This document shows positions 43,341-53,076 of a stretch of 64,000 nt of DNA, one piece after another. This stretch comes from Acidaminobacter sp. JC074 (GTDB lineage Bacteria > Bacillota > Clostridia > Peptostreptococcales > Acidaminobacteraceae). The notes under the pieces were generated by a model that saw nothing but the letters and a program-made list of their open reading frames with translations, was not told where the DNA came from and searched no databases. The stretch's first letter is position 1. The number at the start of each line of letters is the position of its first letter. The stretch lies in assembly GCF_022496765.1 (NCBI RefSeq), contig NZ_VANV01000002.1, positions 62,001 to 126,000 on the forward strand, in the 5' to 3' direction. The position numbers and the translations under genes were made by a program.

Positions 43341-44699
43341 ATGAGTGACTTAACAAAAGGATCAATATATAAACATATAAGAGAAATAGCCATACCAGCT
43401 AGTATAGGCTATTTGTTCAACACCCTTTACAACGTTGTTGATACATACTATGCAGGTAAGCTGTCAACAGATGCCTTGGCAGGTATGACCATATCATTTC
43501 CAATCTTCTTTATTTTGATAGCCTTGTCAACTGGTATTGGATCAGGTATGACAGCCTTAGCTTCCATATCTTTAGGAGAAGAAGACTCTAATAAAGTACA
43601 TGCTTATTTATACAATGCCGTTTTTCTGGGACTTATGATGAGTCTCTTGTTATGGCTATTATCACCAATACTTATACCTTTTTTATTTAGATTATCAGGT
43701 GCCTCTGGTAGATCCATGACATTAGGAGTAGACTACACTAAGACCATCCTTTATGGTGCATTATTCTTTATCATGAACAGTATTTTAAATGGCTTTCTAA
43801 ATGCAGGTGGTGATACCAAGACCTACAGAAATTTTCTAGTCTTTGGTTTCTTTTTAAACTTAATCTTAGATCCACTTTTTATATTTGGTTGGTTCGGACT
43901 GCCTAAGCTTGGTACAGTGGGTGTTGCACTAGCGACTGTGATTGTACAGTTGATCGGCGTTATCTATCTCTTATATAAAGTTTTGAGAAGTGAAGTTTTT
44001 GAAAAAAGTATTTTAAAAGAGGTAAAGATTTTACTTAGTGTCTGTGGAGAAATCCTTAAACAGGGTGTACCAGCAAGCTTAAATATGGCAACTGTTGCCA
44101 TTGGTGTATTTGTTATTAACTATTTTATTTTAAGATTTGCAGACCCGCCGACCATAGCAGGCTACGGTGCAGCGGTAAGAATTGAACAGCTGGTTTTACT
44201 GCCAGCCCTAGGCTTAAATATAGCTGTATTGACCATAACAGGCCAATCCTTTGGTGCTAAAAACAAAGATAGGATATTAGAAATCCATCGTGTAGCCACT
44301 AAAATAACAACCATTATGATGATTATTGGTGCTATTGTTATATATCCACTAGCTCCACTTGTTATAAGCCTATTTAACAATGATCCTTTAGTTGTATCTG
44401 CAGGAACAGTTTATCTAAGAATTGAAGTGTTTGCCTTTGTAACCTATGTACTTTTAAATGTATCTGTATCTTCCTTACAAGGGATCAAACGTCCAAATTT
44501 TGCTGTATATATTGGTTTATACAGACAAATCATTTTACCAATCATTCTCTTTTATTTATTAGGTAATGTCTTTGATCTAGGTATAAGAGGTGTTTGGTGG
44601 GGGATTGTTATTATAAACTGGTCAGCAGTTTTCTTCACACGTATCTACCATGCTAGACAAATGCGGACATTGGATTTTGAAAACGACTCAGATAGTTAA
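43341..44699 (+). CDS. MATE-family multidrug efflux transporter
   Basis: This is a twelve-segment MatE protein of 452 residues that exports cationic drugs using a Na+ or H+ gradient. The N-terminal IPASIGYLFNTLYNVVDTYYAG, the mid SGASGRSMTLGVDYTK region and LNGFLNAGGDTKTYRNF are typical, and two pseudo-symmetric MatE halves are seen. A GGAGACG site precedes the ATG. It is divergent from the MerR-like regulator with about 175 bases between, so the regulator is its probable controller. A terminator follows. Drug specificity is not predictable. Confidence 0.94.
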   Translation: MSDLTKGSIYKHIREIAIPASIGYLFNTLYNVVDTYYAGKLSTDALAGMTISFPIFFILIALSTGIGSGMTALASISLGEEDSNKVHAYLYNAVFLGLMMSLLLWLLSPILIPFLFRLSGASGRSMTLGVDYTKTILYGALFFIMNSILNGFLNAGGDTKTYRNFLVFGFFLNLILDPLFIFGWFGLPKLGTVGVALATVIVQLIGVIYLLYKVLRSEVFEKSILKEVKILLSVCGEILKQGVPASLNMATVAIGVFVINYFILRFADPPTIAGYGAAVRIEQLVLLPALGLNIAVLTITGQSFGAKNKDRILEIHRVATKITTIMMIIGAIVIYPLAPLVISLFNNDPLVVSAGTVYLRIEVFAFVTYVLLNVSVSSLQGIKRPNFAVYIGLYRQIILPIILFYLLGNVFDLGIRGVWWGIVIINWSAVFFTRIYHARQMRTLDFENDSDS

Positions 44700-44710
44700 A
44701 TTTTACTTTT

Positions 44711-44741
44711 AAACTTCTCACTTATGAGGAGTTTTTTTGTA
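44711..44741 (+). terminator. Terminator of the MATE gene
   Basis: A 10-bp stem with one wobble (44711-44720 with 44725-44734), a CTTA loop and a T7 tail. Confidence 0.87.
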
Positions 44742-44835
44742 TGTTACGACCTAGGACATGTATCTTACTCTAGACTGATGGTCATAAAGATAATTTACGT
44801 TTAAGCTAATGATACAAGTTTAGAAAGGATGTATG

Positions 44836-45900
44836 ATGACGAAAAGAGTATTTTATTTAGACAATTTAAAAATCATTTTAACGATGCAGGTGATATTATT
44901 TCATGTGGCAATTGTATTTGGAGGTGCGGGTGAGTTCATTATTTCAGCTCCTACACAAGCCAGTGAATCTTTACAAGTGATTTTAACTGGATTTCTTGCC
45001 TATAGCCAATCCTACTTTATGGGGTTGTTTTTTACCATTTCAGCATTCTTTTCTTACAAATCAATTAAGAAAAAAGGAAAGCAGTCATTTATTAAAGGCA
45101 AAGTAAAAAGACTCTTTATACCTGTTTTGCTTTATTACTTTATTGTTTCTCCATTAATTTTTATCATAAAAGACTTAGCCTATTATGGTCTTAAGATCTC
45201 TGAGGTGACCATAAGATTCAATATGGGGGCAATTTGGTTTATGCTGGTACTCTTTATATTTGATGTCTTGTTTGCAAAGTTAATTTATAGAGAATCAGCA
45301 TTTGAAAGAGGATTTCCGAAATCGAGATATTTACTGTTCTTAGTTGCACTAGTAACTGTTATCACATTTGTTGTAAGAGTTTTTTATCCTGTAGGCTACT
45401 TCCTGCCGATAGTAGGTTTTCAGCCGGCGCATATACCACAGTATATATTTGCCTATTCTCTAGGTGTTTTATTTAGTAAGCATGATTGGCTTACGCATTT
45501 AAAGAGTAAAAAATATGAGTATTTAACCTTGTTATTAATTCCCTTATTACTTGCAATGGCATATGTTATCAGGCTGATGGTTTATGAGTTTAATGATATT
45601 ACCTATGCATTTGGTGGTTTTAGCATTTATCAGTTATTGTATAGTTTTTTCGATCAAGTTATGTATCTTGTCATGACCTTGTCTTTGCTATCCATATTTC
45701 AGAAGTACTTGAATAAGACATCACCAGTATTAAAATCACTGTCATCTAATGCTTTTGGCGCTTATATGGTTCACTCTTTTGTGATTGTTATGATTGTTAT
45801 TGTGTTGAAATACTTCTCATTAAGTCATATGTTGGGTTTTCTAGTTACATCCATACTTGCAATTTCACTGTCTTTTGCATTGGGTAGATACATTAAATAG
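44836..45900 (+). CDS. Membrane acyltransferase family 3 protein
   Basis: This is an integral membrane O-acyltransferase (PF01757) with about ten segments. The N-terminal catalytic signature, FYLDNLKIILTMQVILFHVAIVF, contains the conserved His used for acyl transfer. Such enzymes acetylate or acylate extracellular polysaccharides, peptidoglycan or lipids. The family cannot be narrowed here. ATGs lie at 44833 and 44836; AAAGGA spacing favours the second. No glycan-synthesis genes flank it, so it looks like a stand-alone modifier of envelope sugars. Confidence 0.88.
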   Translation: MTKRVFYLDNLKIILTMQVILFHVAIVFGGAGEFIISAPTQASESLQVILTGFLAYSQSYFMGLFFTISAFFSYKSIKKKGKQSFIKGKVKRLFIPVLLYYFIVSPLIFIIKDLAYYGLKISEVTIRFNMGAIWFMLVLFIFDVLFAKLIYRESAFERGFPKSRYLLFLVALVTVITFVVRVFYPVGYFLPIVGFQPAHIPQYIFAYSLGVLFSKHDWLTHLKSKKYEYLTLLLIPLLLAMAYVIRLMVYEFNDITYAFGGFSIYQLLYSFFDQVMYLVMTLSLLSIFQKYLNKTSPVLKSLSSNAFGAYMVHSFVIVMIVIVLKYFSLSHMLGFLVTSILAISLSFALGRYIK

Positions 45901-45963
45901 ATAATTAGCCTTTTGTAGATATTCTTTATCATTCTAGGGTATGAATAAGTTACAGGAGGCTTT

Positions 45964-47679
45964 ATGTTTAAATCCATTAAAAGTCGGATAGCATTTGGCT
46001 CGGTCATGCTTGTCCTAATTACTATTATTGTTATTTCAGTTACTTTCTTTGTATTTGAAAGTAATCATTTGAAAGACATTGCCATTGACAAGTCACTTAA
46101 GGTGAACGAACTCCAAGCCAAGATGATGGACGATTATTTCACCAAACATATCAATGAGTTAAAAGAACTTTCGGTTGAGGTATCTGTGAAAAATTTAGAC
46201 CGAGAGGCTATTTTGCATGCTCTATTGGAAATTGATGAAAATGAAAACTATGACTTTTTCAATACTTTCTTTTTAGAGATGGATGGTAAGACAGAAACGC
46301 CTTCAGGTGAAAAAACAGATGCATCTGACAGAGACTTTTATCATCAACTTATGAGTGGTGATTTTGACTACATCATATCTGATCCAGTCATAGGTAGAGC
46401 AAGACAGGTGCCTGCTATTGCAATTTTAGTACCTGTAAGAGTTGAGGGACAACTGATAGGAGCAGTCAGTGGTGTATTATTAATTGAGGAGTTATCAATG
46501 ATTGCATCTGATGCCAATATTGGTGACAACTCATACGGTTGGTTATGTAATCAAGAGGGCTTGGTTGTTGCCCATCCAAGCCAGGAACATGCGATGAAAA
46601 CCAATCTATTAGATACAGATGAAATGGGTTATAAGGGTCTAGAAGATATTTGGCATGACAGTAGAGAAAAAGACTTTGGATTTGGTGAATACTATGATGG
46701 CATTCTAAAAGAAAATAAGATTCTTACTTACTATGATATAGCAGTAACACCAGGATGGAAATTGATGATTACAACTATTCCAGAAGAGACATATGCAGAT
46801 TCAGAACGTCTGATAAGCCTCTTGGTTTTGGTAACCATCCCATTGACTGTTGTTTTAGCCTTTGCTGCCAGTCTCTATGCTAGAAGAATGGTTAATCCTC
46901 TTGTTACATTAACAGAAAAAATTAGTAGCTCAAAAATGTCTGAAAACAGTTTGATGGAGGATTATGGCTCATCAGATGAAATGAATACCTTAATCCAAGC
47001 TTATAACCAGATGAGACTATCCATTAATGAACATACACTTCATCTTGAGGAAATGGTAAGAGAAAGAACAGAAGAGCTTAATAAACTTAATCATCTTCTA
47101 AAAGATCAAAATGATGAACTAGAAGCACAAAATGATGAGCTATTTAATATGGCTTCAACGGACCAATTAACTGGCTTAATCAATAGAGAACATTTCCATG
47201 AGCAAATACTAAAAATGATTGGAAGGGTGAACAGTGGCTTAATAAATAGCTTTACTATTTTGTTTTTAGATTTGGATAATTTCAAGTACTACAACGATAC
47301 ATTTGGACATGATATTGGAGATAAAATTTTAATAAGTGTTGCAGATTTATTCACAACAACTTTAAGATCTACTGATCTGGTCGGCAGGTATGGTGGGGAT
47401 GAGTTTGTCATTATGCTTTTAAACAATGATTTGGACAGTGGTCAGAAGATAAAAGAAAAGATACAAGCTGTTTTTAGTGACTTGAGAGGTTATGAATTTA
47501 AAATAAGTCAGTGGTTAAATAAACCTGTTTTAATACCAGAAAAAGAATGGTTGAATGTTTCTATAGGTATTAGTTTTTATGATTTACATGCAGAAAAAAC
47601 TTTGGATGACTTACTGAAAGAAGCAGACCGTCATATGTACGAAGACAAAAGAAAGAGAAAATTAGCCTTAAAAGAGTAG
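45964..47679 (+). CDS. Membrane diguanylate cyclase with dCache sensor, HAMP and GGDEF
   Basis: Membrane segment 1 (about 8-30) and segment 2 (about 277-300) enclose a Cache-type extracellular domain. A HAMP domain and a coiled coil (LEEMVRERTEELNKLNHLLK) follow. The GGDEF domain has an intact active site, GGDEF at 477-481, so it should make c-di-GMP. The inhibitory I-site RxxD (RSTD, R468) sits at the correct spacing, five residues upstream. An insert of about 15 residues (around KISQWLNKPVLIPEKEW) precedes the SIGIS strand. The gene sits directly before a second cyclase, and a terminator lies between. Confidence 0.94.
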   Translation: MFKSIKSRIAFGSVMLVLITIIVISVTFFVFESNHLKDIAIDKSLKVNELQAKMMDDYFTKHINELKELSVEVSVKNLDREAILHALLEIDENENYDFFNTFFLEMDGKTETPSGEKTDASDRDFYHQLMSGDFDYIISDPVIGRARQVPAIAILVPVRVEGQLIGAVSGVLLIEELSMIASDANIGDNSYGWLCNQEGLVVAHPSQEHAMKTNLLDTDEMGYKGLEDIWHDSREKDFGFGEYYDGILKENKILTYYDIAVTPGWKLMITTIPEETYADSERLISLLVLVTIPLTVVLAFAASLYARRMVNPLVTLTEKISSSKMSENSLMEDYGSSDEMNTLIQAYNQMRLSINEHTLHLEEMVRERTEELNKLNHLLKDQNDELEAQNDELFNMASTDQLTGLINREHFHEQILKMIGRVNSGLINSFTILFLDLDNFKYYNDTFGHDIGDKILISVADLFTTTLRSTDLVGRYGGDEFVIMLLNNDLDSGQKIKEKIQAVFSDLRGYEFKISQWLNKPVLIPEKEWLNVSIGISFYDLHAEKTLDDLLKEADRHMYEDKRKRKLALKE

Positions 47680-47698
47680 CCTATGTTACTCTTTTTTT
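47670..47698 (+). terminator. Terminator after the first diguanylate cyclase
   Basis: A 9-bp stem (47670-47678 with 47687-47695) surrounds the stop codon and runs into a T7 tract. Confidence 0.8.
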
Positions 47699-47754
47699 GG
47701 ATGGCTTATGGTATAATCTAAATTGTTGGAATTGAAATGATATTTGGGGGAACT

Positions 47755-48891
47755 ATGGATTTTGCAAAAGCCTTTGATTTACACTTGGTTTCTTTTGGTT
47801 TATTACTCTTTGTGTACTTTAATACCAGAAGATGGACCAAAGAAAATAATTCAAGTCGATTGTTTAAGTATGTAATTATAGCCATGTTATTTAACTTAAC
47901 ACTCGATTTTTTCGGTTGGTATATGATACTTGCCAGTACTCAAGGAGACTTTGCAAGGCATTTAAACTTTTATTTGAATACTTTTATATATGCAACCTTG
48001 GCACTGCCCTTAACATTTTGGATCATATACATTGATTATAAAATATATCATGATAAAGTTAGGCTAAAAAAACGATTAATCTATTATTTTTCACCTACAA
48101 TCTTACTTGTTGTTCTAAGTTTAATTAATCTGTTTGTTCATGTGATTTTTAGAATTGATAGCTCTGGTGTTTATCATAGGGGACCCTTGTTCTATCTAGT
48201 CGTGCTTATTATGTACATGGTACCTGTCTGGTCGGTTGTCATGGTTTATAGGAATAGAAGAACTGTTTCTACACGTTTGATTGAGTCTATACTCATGTTT
48301 TGGATCATTCCTATACTGGCAGCTATATTTCAATTGTTTTTCTACGGCTGGATGATTACATGGCCTGTCTTTTGTGTGGTAACTGTCTTTGTCTACATAC
48401 TTGTAGAAAAAGATGCCATGTTAAAGGACAATCTGACACAGTTAGACTCTAGGAGGGTATTTGAAGACAAGGCAAAAGAACTCATAAAAAGGCGTGTCCC
48501 ATTTTGCCTAATGATCATTGATTTAAATGATTTTAAGTCAATTAATGACAAGTATGGTCATTTAGAAGGTGACAGTGCCTTAAAAGGATTTGCATCCATT
48601 CTAAAAGTGTCTGTCAAGGGTTCAGACATTCTTTGTAGGTACGGTGGCGATGAGTTTATAGCACTGTTACCATCAGACTCCATTAGAGCTGCTGAAAAAG
48701 TAGCGAGTAGACTTGAAAGTCGTCTAGAAGATTATAATCAAAAAAGATTGAAAGACTACACGATATCTATATCTTCAGGTTATAGATTCTATGCCCATTA
48801 TGAATATCTAGATCTGAAAGCCATGCTGTCACAGGTGGATGAACATATGTATAAGAATAAAGAAAATTCAAGAGTTAATAGTAAACAGTAG
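47755..48891 (+). CDS. Membrane diguanylate cyclase with integral-membrane sensor
   Basis: The N-terminal half is hydrophobic, with about seven spans (residues 10-215) and no Cache domain. It may be a MASE-like sensor. The GGDEF domain has an active site GGDEF at 297-301 and ends SGYRFYAHYEYLDLKAMLSQ. The I-site position reads KGSD instead of RxxD, so product inhibition is probably absent, unlike its neighbour. The open frame begins at 47737, but the GGGGG site before 47755 fixes the start. TATAAT at 47712-47717 may be its -10. The pair could give one feedback-inhibited and one uninhibited c-di-GMP source. Confidence 0.9.
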   Translation: MDFAKAFDLHLVSFGLLLFVYFNTRRWTKENNSSRLFKYVIIAMLFNLTLDFFGWYMILASTQGDFARHLNFYLNTFIYATLALPLTFWIIYIDYKIYHDKVRLKKRLIYYFSPTILLVVLSLINLFVHVIFRIDSSGVYHRGPLFYLVVLIMYMVPVWSVVMVYRNRRTVSTRLIESILMFWIIPILAAIFQLFFYGWMITWPVFCVVTVFVYILVEKDAMLKDNLTQLDSRRVFEDKAKELIKRRVPFCLMIIDLNDFKSINDKYGHLEGDSALKGFASILKVSVKGSDILCRYGGDEFIALLPSDSIRAAEKVASRLESRLEDYNQKRLKDYTISISSGYRFYAHYEYLDLKAMLSQVDEHMYKNKENSRVNSKQ

Positions 48892-48908
48892 GTAAATGCC
48901 TACTGTTT
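48883..48908. terminator. Bidirectional terminator after the second cyclase
   Basis: A perfect 10-bp stem (48883-48892 with 48899-48908) overlaps the stop codons of both convergent genes. Confidence 0.85.
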
Positions 48909-50102
48909 TATTGTGTAATCAAGTATGGTTTCTATAGGTTTATTCTTAAAATATGGCACTTGTCTTAGTGTATAGATTAAGTCTGAAAATAAGTCTGTTG
49001 GATCAGTTTGACCTACAGGTATTTGGTATGAAATCCTTTTGATATTTCTTCCCTTAGAATCTAATTCTACGAGTTTATCAACAATCTTTTGATAGTTACA
49101 AGTTTCAAGATCTTCTTTATCAAAGACAACTTCTAGGTAGTCGTAAGTATCAAGAGAATAAGAAGTGACTTCGTCTATATGCTTCCAAATGACTGTTAAC
49201 TTCTTGGTCACTTGAATGGATTTTCTTGTTTGATCAATTAGCAGTTGATTTAGAAGATGACCAACAGTCTCTTTATCTGCAAGAAGATAAGCATCTTTTA
49301 GAGAGGATGCTTCCATTCTGAATTGATTTGGTGTGGATTTGTAAAACTTTTCAAAATACTTATAGAAGTAGCGCTTACTTGAAAAGCCGGCTTCAATGCT
49401 GATTTCTTCAATACTGAGTTTTGTATTCAATAAGAGTGAGCTGGCCTTTATAACCCTGTAATAGGCTTGAATTTCTTTGAAAGTCCTGTTAAAAAGTCTT
49501 TTAAATTCCCTAGAAATGTACTCCTTAGAAATAAAAACTTCTTGTTCGATGTCGTTCAGCATGATGTGTTCATTTAAATGGAGTCGTATATAGGAGATGA
49601 TGTTGTAATAACGATCACTTTTAAGTTCGCTGTCCGAGGCTGAAAGCAGGTTGTTGATATCATCAAAATTCTTAATAATTAAGGCCAACATATCTTGCAT
49701 ATCTGATATTAAGTGTGTTCCTTTAGACATGATATTATTGATGATTGCCAAGAGCTTTGACTTGAGCTTGTTGATGTCGTCTAAATCTGCACCGCCTTCA
49801 TAAAACTCACTGGTGTGACAGTTGTAGATTCTATTTTTTATTTCAGGTGCATATAAGTTAATAAACTCTTCAGAAATACTCAGTATACAGACAATACTTT
49901 GATCGGACTTTGATTTTAGCTCATGTGGCTCATTAAAGTTTATAATCTCTATGTCGTGTTTTGTAAGCACATGACAGTTTTCTGTAAAGCGAAGGGTAAT
50001 CTGTCCTTCTAGAACCATCATGAGTTTTAGCTCGTTTTTAACAGAAAAGGACCCAACTCTTGTTAACTTATAAAAATCCAAATGATAATAATTGTGATTC
50101 AT
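48900..50102 (-). CDS. AraC-family regulator with N-terminal cupin and C-terminal extension
   Basis: The N-terminal cupin-like sensor spans about residues 8-90 (LMMVLEGQITLRF). The AraC domain (about 165-265) has DIEQEVFISKEYISREFKRLF and ISIEAGFSSKRYFYKYFEKFYKSTPNQFR. About 130 extra residues follow, not recognised (VTKKLTVIWKHIDEVTS). An AGGAGG site precedes the start. It is divergent from the ring-opening amidohydrolase operon at 50266 and probably controls it. TGATA-N4-TATCA at 50154-50167 lies between and could be its site. Confidence 0.9.
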   Translation of the reverse strand: MNHNYYHLDFYKLTRVGSFSVKNELKLMMVLEGQITLRFTENCHVLTKHDIEIINFNEPHELKSKSDQSIVCILSISEEFINLYAPEIKNRIYNCHTSEFYEGGADLDDINKLKSKLLAIINNIMSKGTHLISDMQDMLALIIKNFDDINNLLSASDSELKSDRYYNIISYIRLHLNEHIMLNDIEQEVFISKEYISREFKRLFNRTFKEIQAYYRVIKASSLLLNTKLSIEEISIEAGFSSKRYFYKYFEKFYKSTPNQFRMEASSLKDAYLLADKETVGHLLNQLLIDQTRKSIQVTKKLTVIWKHIDEVTSYSLDTYDYLEVVFDKEDLETCNYQKIVDKLVELDSKGRNIKRISYQIPVGQTDPTDLFSDLIYTLRQVPYFKNKPIETILDYTIKQ

Positions 50103-50153
50103 AAACGCCTCCTGAGTCTATTATAATGCTAAAAATATGTACAGTGTCACTTT

Positions 50154-50167
50154 TGATAAGAATATCA
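50154..50167. promoter_or_regulatory. Inverted repeat in the divergent AraC/amidohydrolase gap
   Basis: TGATA-AGAA-TATCA lies between the AraC regulator and the amidohydrolase operon. It is a short candidate operator; the binder is not known. Confidence 0.3.
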
Positions 50168-50265
50168 TAAAAGGGAACTCGAATCTACAAGGAACACCAA
50201 TGATTTTAAATTTTCTGAATATTACAATTAAAAAGTAGACGAGAGATCAGTTAGGAGGGGATTGA

Positions 50266-51675
50266 TTGAAAAGTGGCTATAAGTTTGTAAAAGGTAAGTT
50301 GTTATTAACAATGAACTCAGAAGGAGATGTCATAAGAGAAGGTCTAGTTGTCATAAAAGATAACCTGATACATGACTATGGCAGGTATCAGAATATGAGG
50401 GAAAAGTATTTTGATAAGATAATTGAAAACGGTGAAGCATGTAATTACTTTGAACATGATCATGGGATAGTTATGCCAGGTATTGTGACTGCCCATACCC
50501 ATCATTTCCAATCCTTAATGAAAGGAATAGGGGCCAATCTAAACTTGGATGATTGGGTGTTAAAAGTGATTTTTCCTTTAGGTGTTCAAATGGGTTATGA
50601 AGAAACCCGAATCGCAGGCATACATAATATGCTTGAAATGATTCGAACTGGCACCACATGTTTTTGTGATAGCCATTATATGATTCACAAGAAAGAGAAT
50701 ATGGATGGTTTGGCAAAGGCGGTAGATGAAACTGGCATAAGAGGTATCCTGTGTAGGGCGACGCAAGATATGAAATATGCGCCTGAAGTGCCAGATTGCG
50801 TGATTGAAGATTTAACGACAGCACTTATAGAGACCGAAGCCTGTATTAAGAAACATCATAATAGCCTTAATGGGCGTCTGAAAATTGGTGTAGAAGCCAT
50901 TACGCCAATTGATTGTACAGGCCAAATGATTAAAGAGCTGCATGGTCTTGCAAAAAAGTATGAGACCATCTTTCAAATGCATACGGCAGAAACCTTTGGT
51001 GAACTTCAAACCATCAAGGCCGATCATAACATGGGTATCATCGAGTATTTAGATACTTTAGGTGTCTTAGATGAAATAACCATGCTCATTCACTGTGTTT
51101 GGATCAATGCAAATGAGAAAAAACTCATCGCAGACAGGGGTGTCAGCGTGGCTCATAATCCTGTTGCCAATATGATTCTTGGTGATGGTGTAGCACCCAT
51201 TCTTGATCTTAAAGCGCACGGAGCAGTGGTTGGTATCGGCGTTGACGGTGCTGCAAGTAACAACAACCAAGATATGTTTGAGTCGATGAAATCATGTGCA
51301 TTGTTACACAGGGTTCATAATATGGATGCTTCTGTATTAGATGCTATGGACGTTATTAAGATGTCTACCATCGACAGTGCAAGAGCCATAGGACTTGATA
51401 AAGAAGTTGGTTCAATAGAAATTGGAAAGAAAGCAGATATTATCATAGTAGATACCAAGAGTCTTTCGACAACACCCAATCTATCAGCAGTATCAAATAT
51501 GATTTTTTCTGGCAATGGTTATCAAGTAGATACGGTTATCATTGATGGCAAACTCGTTTTAAAGGACAAGGCATTTGTAGATATAGACCTTGAAGACCTT
51601 TTACAGTCATCAAAGAAGACTGTACAGAGCATGATGAAGTCTGCGAATTTGGATAAGTGTGTTAGTATTATATAA
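50266..51675 (+). CDS. Metal-dependent amidohydrolase, deaminase type (guanine/oxoguanine deaminase-like)
   Basis: It belongs to the SsnA/AtzB/guanine deaminase-type amidohydrolases. Metal-site motifs are HTHHFQSLMKG, a Glu/His pair at FQMHTAE, LIHCVWINANE and GVDGAASNNNQD with the catalytic Asp. The product would be a deaminated purine or pyrimidine ring. The start is TTG (50266), 6 bases after AGGAGGG; no ATG fits. It is first in a six-gene operon of ring-opening enzymes. An 8-oxoguanine or isocytosine-type substrate is possible, but the sequence does not decide. Confidence 0.9.
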   Translation: MKSGYKFVKGKLLLTMNSEGDVIREGLVVIKDNLIHDYGRYQNMREKYFDKIIENGEACNYFEHDHGIVMPGIVTAHTHHFQSLMKGIGANLNLDDWVLKVIFPLGVQMGYEETRIAGIHNMLEMIRTGTTCFCDSHYMIHKKENMDGLAKAVDETGIRGILCRATQDMKYAPEVPDCVIEDLTTALIETEACIKKHHNSLNGRLKIGVEAITPIDCTGQMIKELHGLAKKYETIFQMHTAETFGELQTIKADHNMGIIEYLDTLGVLDEITMLIHCVWINANEKKLIADRGVSVAHNPVANMILGDGVAPILDLKAHGAVVGIGVDGAASNNNQDMFESMKSCALLHRVHNMDASVLDAMDVIKMSTIDSARAIGLDKEVGSIEIGKKADIIIVDTKSLSTTPNLSAVSNMIFSGNGYQVDTVIIDGKLVLKDKAFVDIDLEDLLQSSKKTVQSMMKSANLDKCVSII

Positions 51676-51684
51676 GGGGGAAGT

Positions 51685-53067
51685 ATGATAGAAGGAAATA
51701 CTGTACATAAAAATATGGAAGAGAAATTTACTTTAAAAGACAAGTTAAAATTTATTATACCATCATTACTGGGACTGATTATATTTTTATTTCCTATTAA
51801 AAATGCAAATGGTGGTTACACGTTAATTATTGGTGCTTTGTGTCAGGGCTTCCAAGATAGTTTAGGCGTTTGGAATACCTATATAACTGGTGCTTTTATA
51901 GTTGTGTCAGCCTTGGTAACAACTTATGTGTTTATTTTTAAACCAAAGTTTAAAGAACATGGTTTCCTAGAAGAGACCTTTAATGCAGGTGCTTTGAATA
52001 CAGTAGGTCGACTTGTTGGTGCTGCATTATTCTTTATGGTTTTATTCGGAGTTGGTCCAGAGTTTGTTTTAAATGAAAATATTGGACCTGTTATTTTTGA
52101 TTTATTATTTGTAATTGGTATTTGGCTGATCCCATCAGTTATATTGTTGCCACTCATGGTAGAGTTTGGCCTTATGGAGTTTATAGGTACCCTAGTTAAC
52201 AAGTTTACAAGACCTTTATTTAAGCTTCCAGGAAGAGCAACTGTAGACCTTTTAACGTCATGGGTTGGTATGGTAGAACTTGGTCTTGTTATTACCAATG
52301 ACCAATATACAAAAGGTAATTATACAAAGAGAGAAGCTGCAATTATCGCATCTTGTTTTACAGCGACAGGTGTTGCATTCTGGTTGGTGTGTGGTGAAAT
52401 ATTAGGTTTGTCAGAGTATTTCTTACAATTTTACATCGCTATATTTGTAGCTGGTTTTGCAAGTGTCGTTGTTATGTCTAGAATACCACCATTATCTAAG
52501 TTAGCTGATACTTACTATGTAGAAAATAAAAATAGATTAGAAGATGAAATTCCATCAAGTAAAAAGAGATTATCTTATGCCTTTGAATTAGGTGTTAGAA
52601 AAGCTCAAACTGCACCAAGTATCAAGGATATGCTTAAGGGTTCTTTCCTTTTGATTACAAGTCTATTTGTTACCTTGATTCCAATCGTTATGACTATTGG
52701 TGTATTTGCATTGATTTTAACAGAGTATACACCTATATTTGATATAATCTCAATACCTTTTAAGTATTACTTGCAACTACTTCAAGTACCGGAAGCAGCG
52801 GCTGCTGCGCCTGCAACAATTGTTGGTTTCACAGATATGTTTGTTCCTATCCTAATATCTTCAACAATTGTATCAGCAAAAACAAGATTTATTATTGGTG
52901 TACTTGCATTAACTCAAATCGTCTTTATGTCAGAGATGGGGGCTTATGTTCTAATTTCAAAAATTCCTCTTAAATTCAAGGACTTAGCTATCATCTTTGT
53001 CACTAAGACAATCATTTTACTACCAATCATCACATTATTAGCGACATTAATGGGCATCCCAGCCTAA
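51685..53067 (+). CDS. YjiH-like nucleoside-recognition (Gate) domain membrane protein
   Basis: This is a multi-span membrane protein (460 residues) with two Gate/nucleoside-recognition-like regions (TRPLFKLPGRATVDLLTSWVG and the later AAAAAPATIVGFTDMFVPIL). This family includes YjiH and spore maturation-type proteins, and some are thought to transport purine derivatives or nucleobases. Its place between the deaminase and allantoinase-like genes suggests uptake of the operon substrate. AAGGGGG precedes the ATG. The transport function is inferred from context, since the family is only poorly characterised. Confidence 0.85.
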   Translation: MIEGNTVHKNMEEKFTLKDKLKFIIPSLLGLIIFLFPIKNANGGYTLIIGALCQGFQDSLGVWNTYITGAFIVVSALVTTYVFIFKPKFKEHGFLEETFNAGALNTVGRLVGAALFFMVLFGVGPEFVLNENIGPVIFDLLFVIGIWLIPSVILLPLMVEFGLMEFIGTLVNKFTRPLFKLPGRATVDLLTSWVGMVELGLVITNDQYTKGNYTKREAAIIASCFTATGVAFWLVCGEILGLSEYFLQFYIAIFVAGFASVVVMSRIPPLSKLADTYYVENKNRLEDEIPSSKKRLSYAFELGVRKAQTAPSIKDMLKGSFLLITSLFVTLIPIVMTIGVFALILTEYTPIFDIISIPFKYYLQLLQVPEAAAAAPATIVGFTDMFVPILISSTIVSAKTRFIIGVLALTQIVFMSEMGAYVLISKIPLKFKDLAIIFVTKTIILLPIITLLATLMGIPA

Positions 53068-53076
53068 GGAGTAGAC

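Noticed and set aside
50471-51743. Several antisense frames opposite the deaminase-type amidohydrolase
   Set aside because: Each lies inside a well-supported enzyme gene and lacks a ribosome site or any family resemblance.
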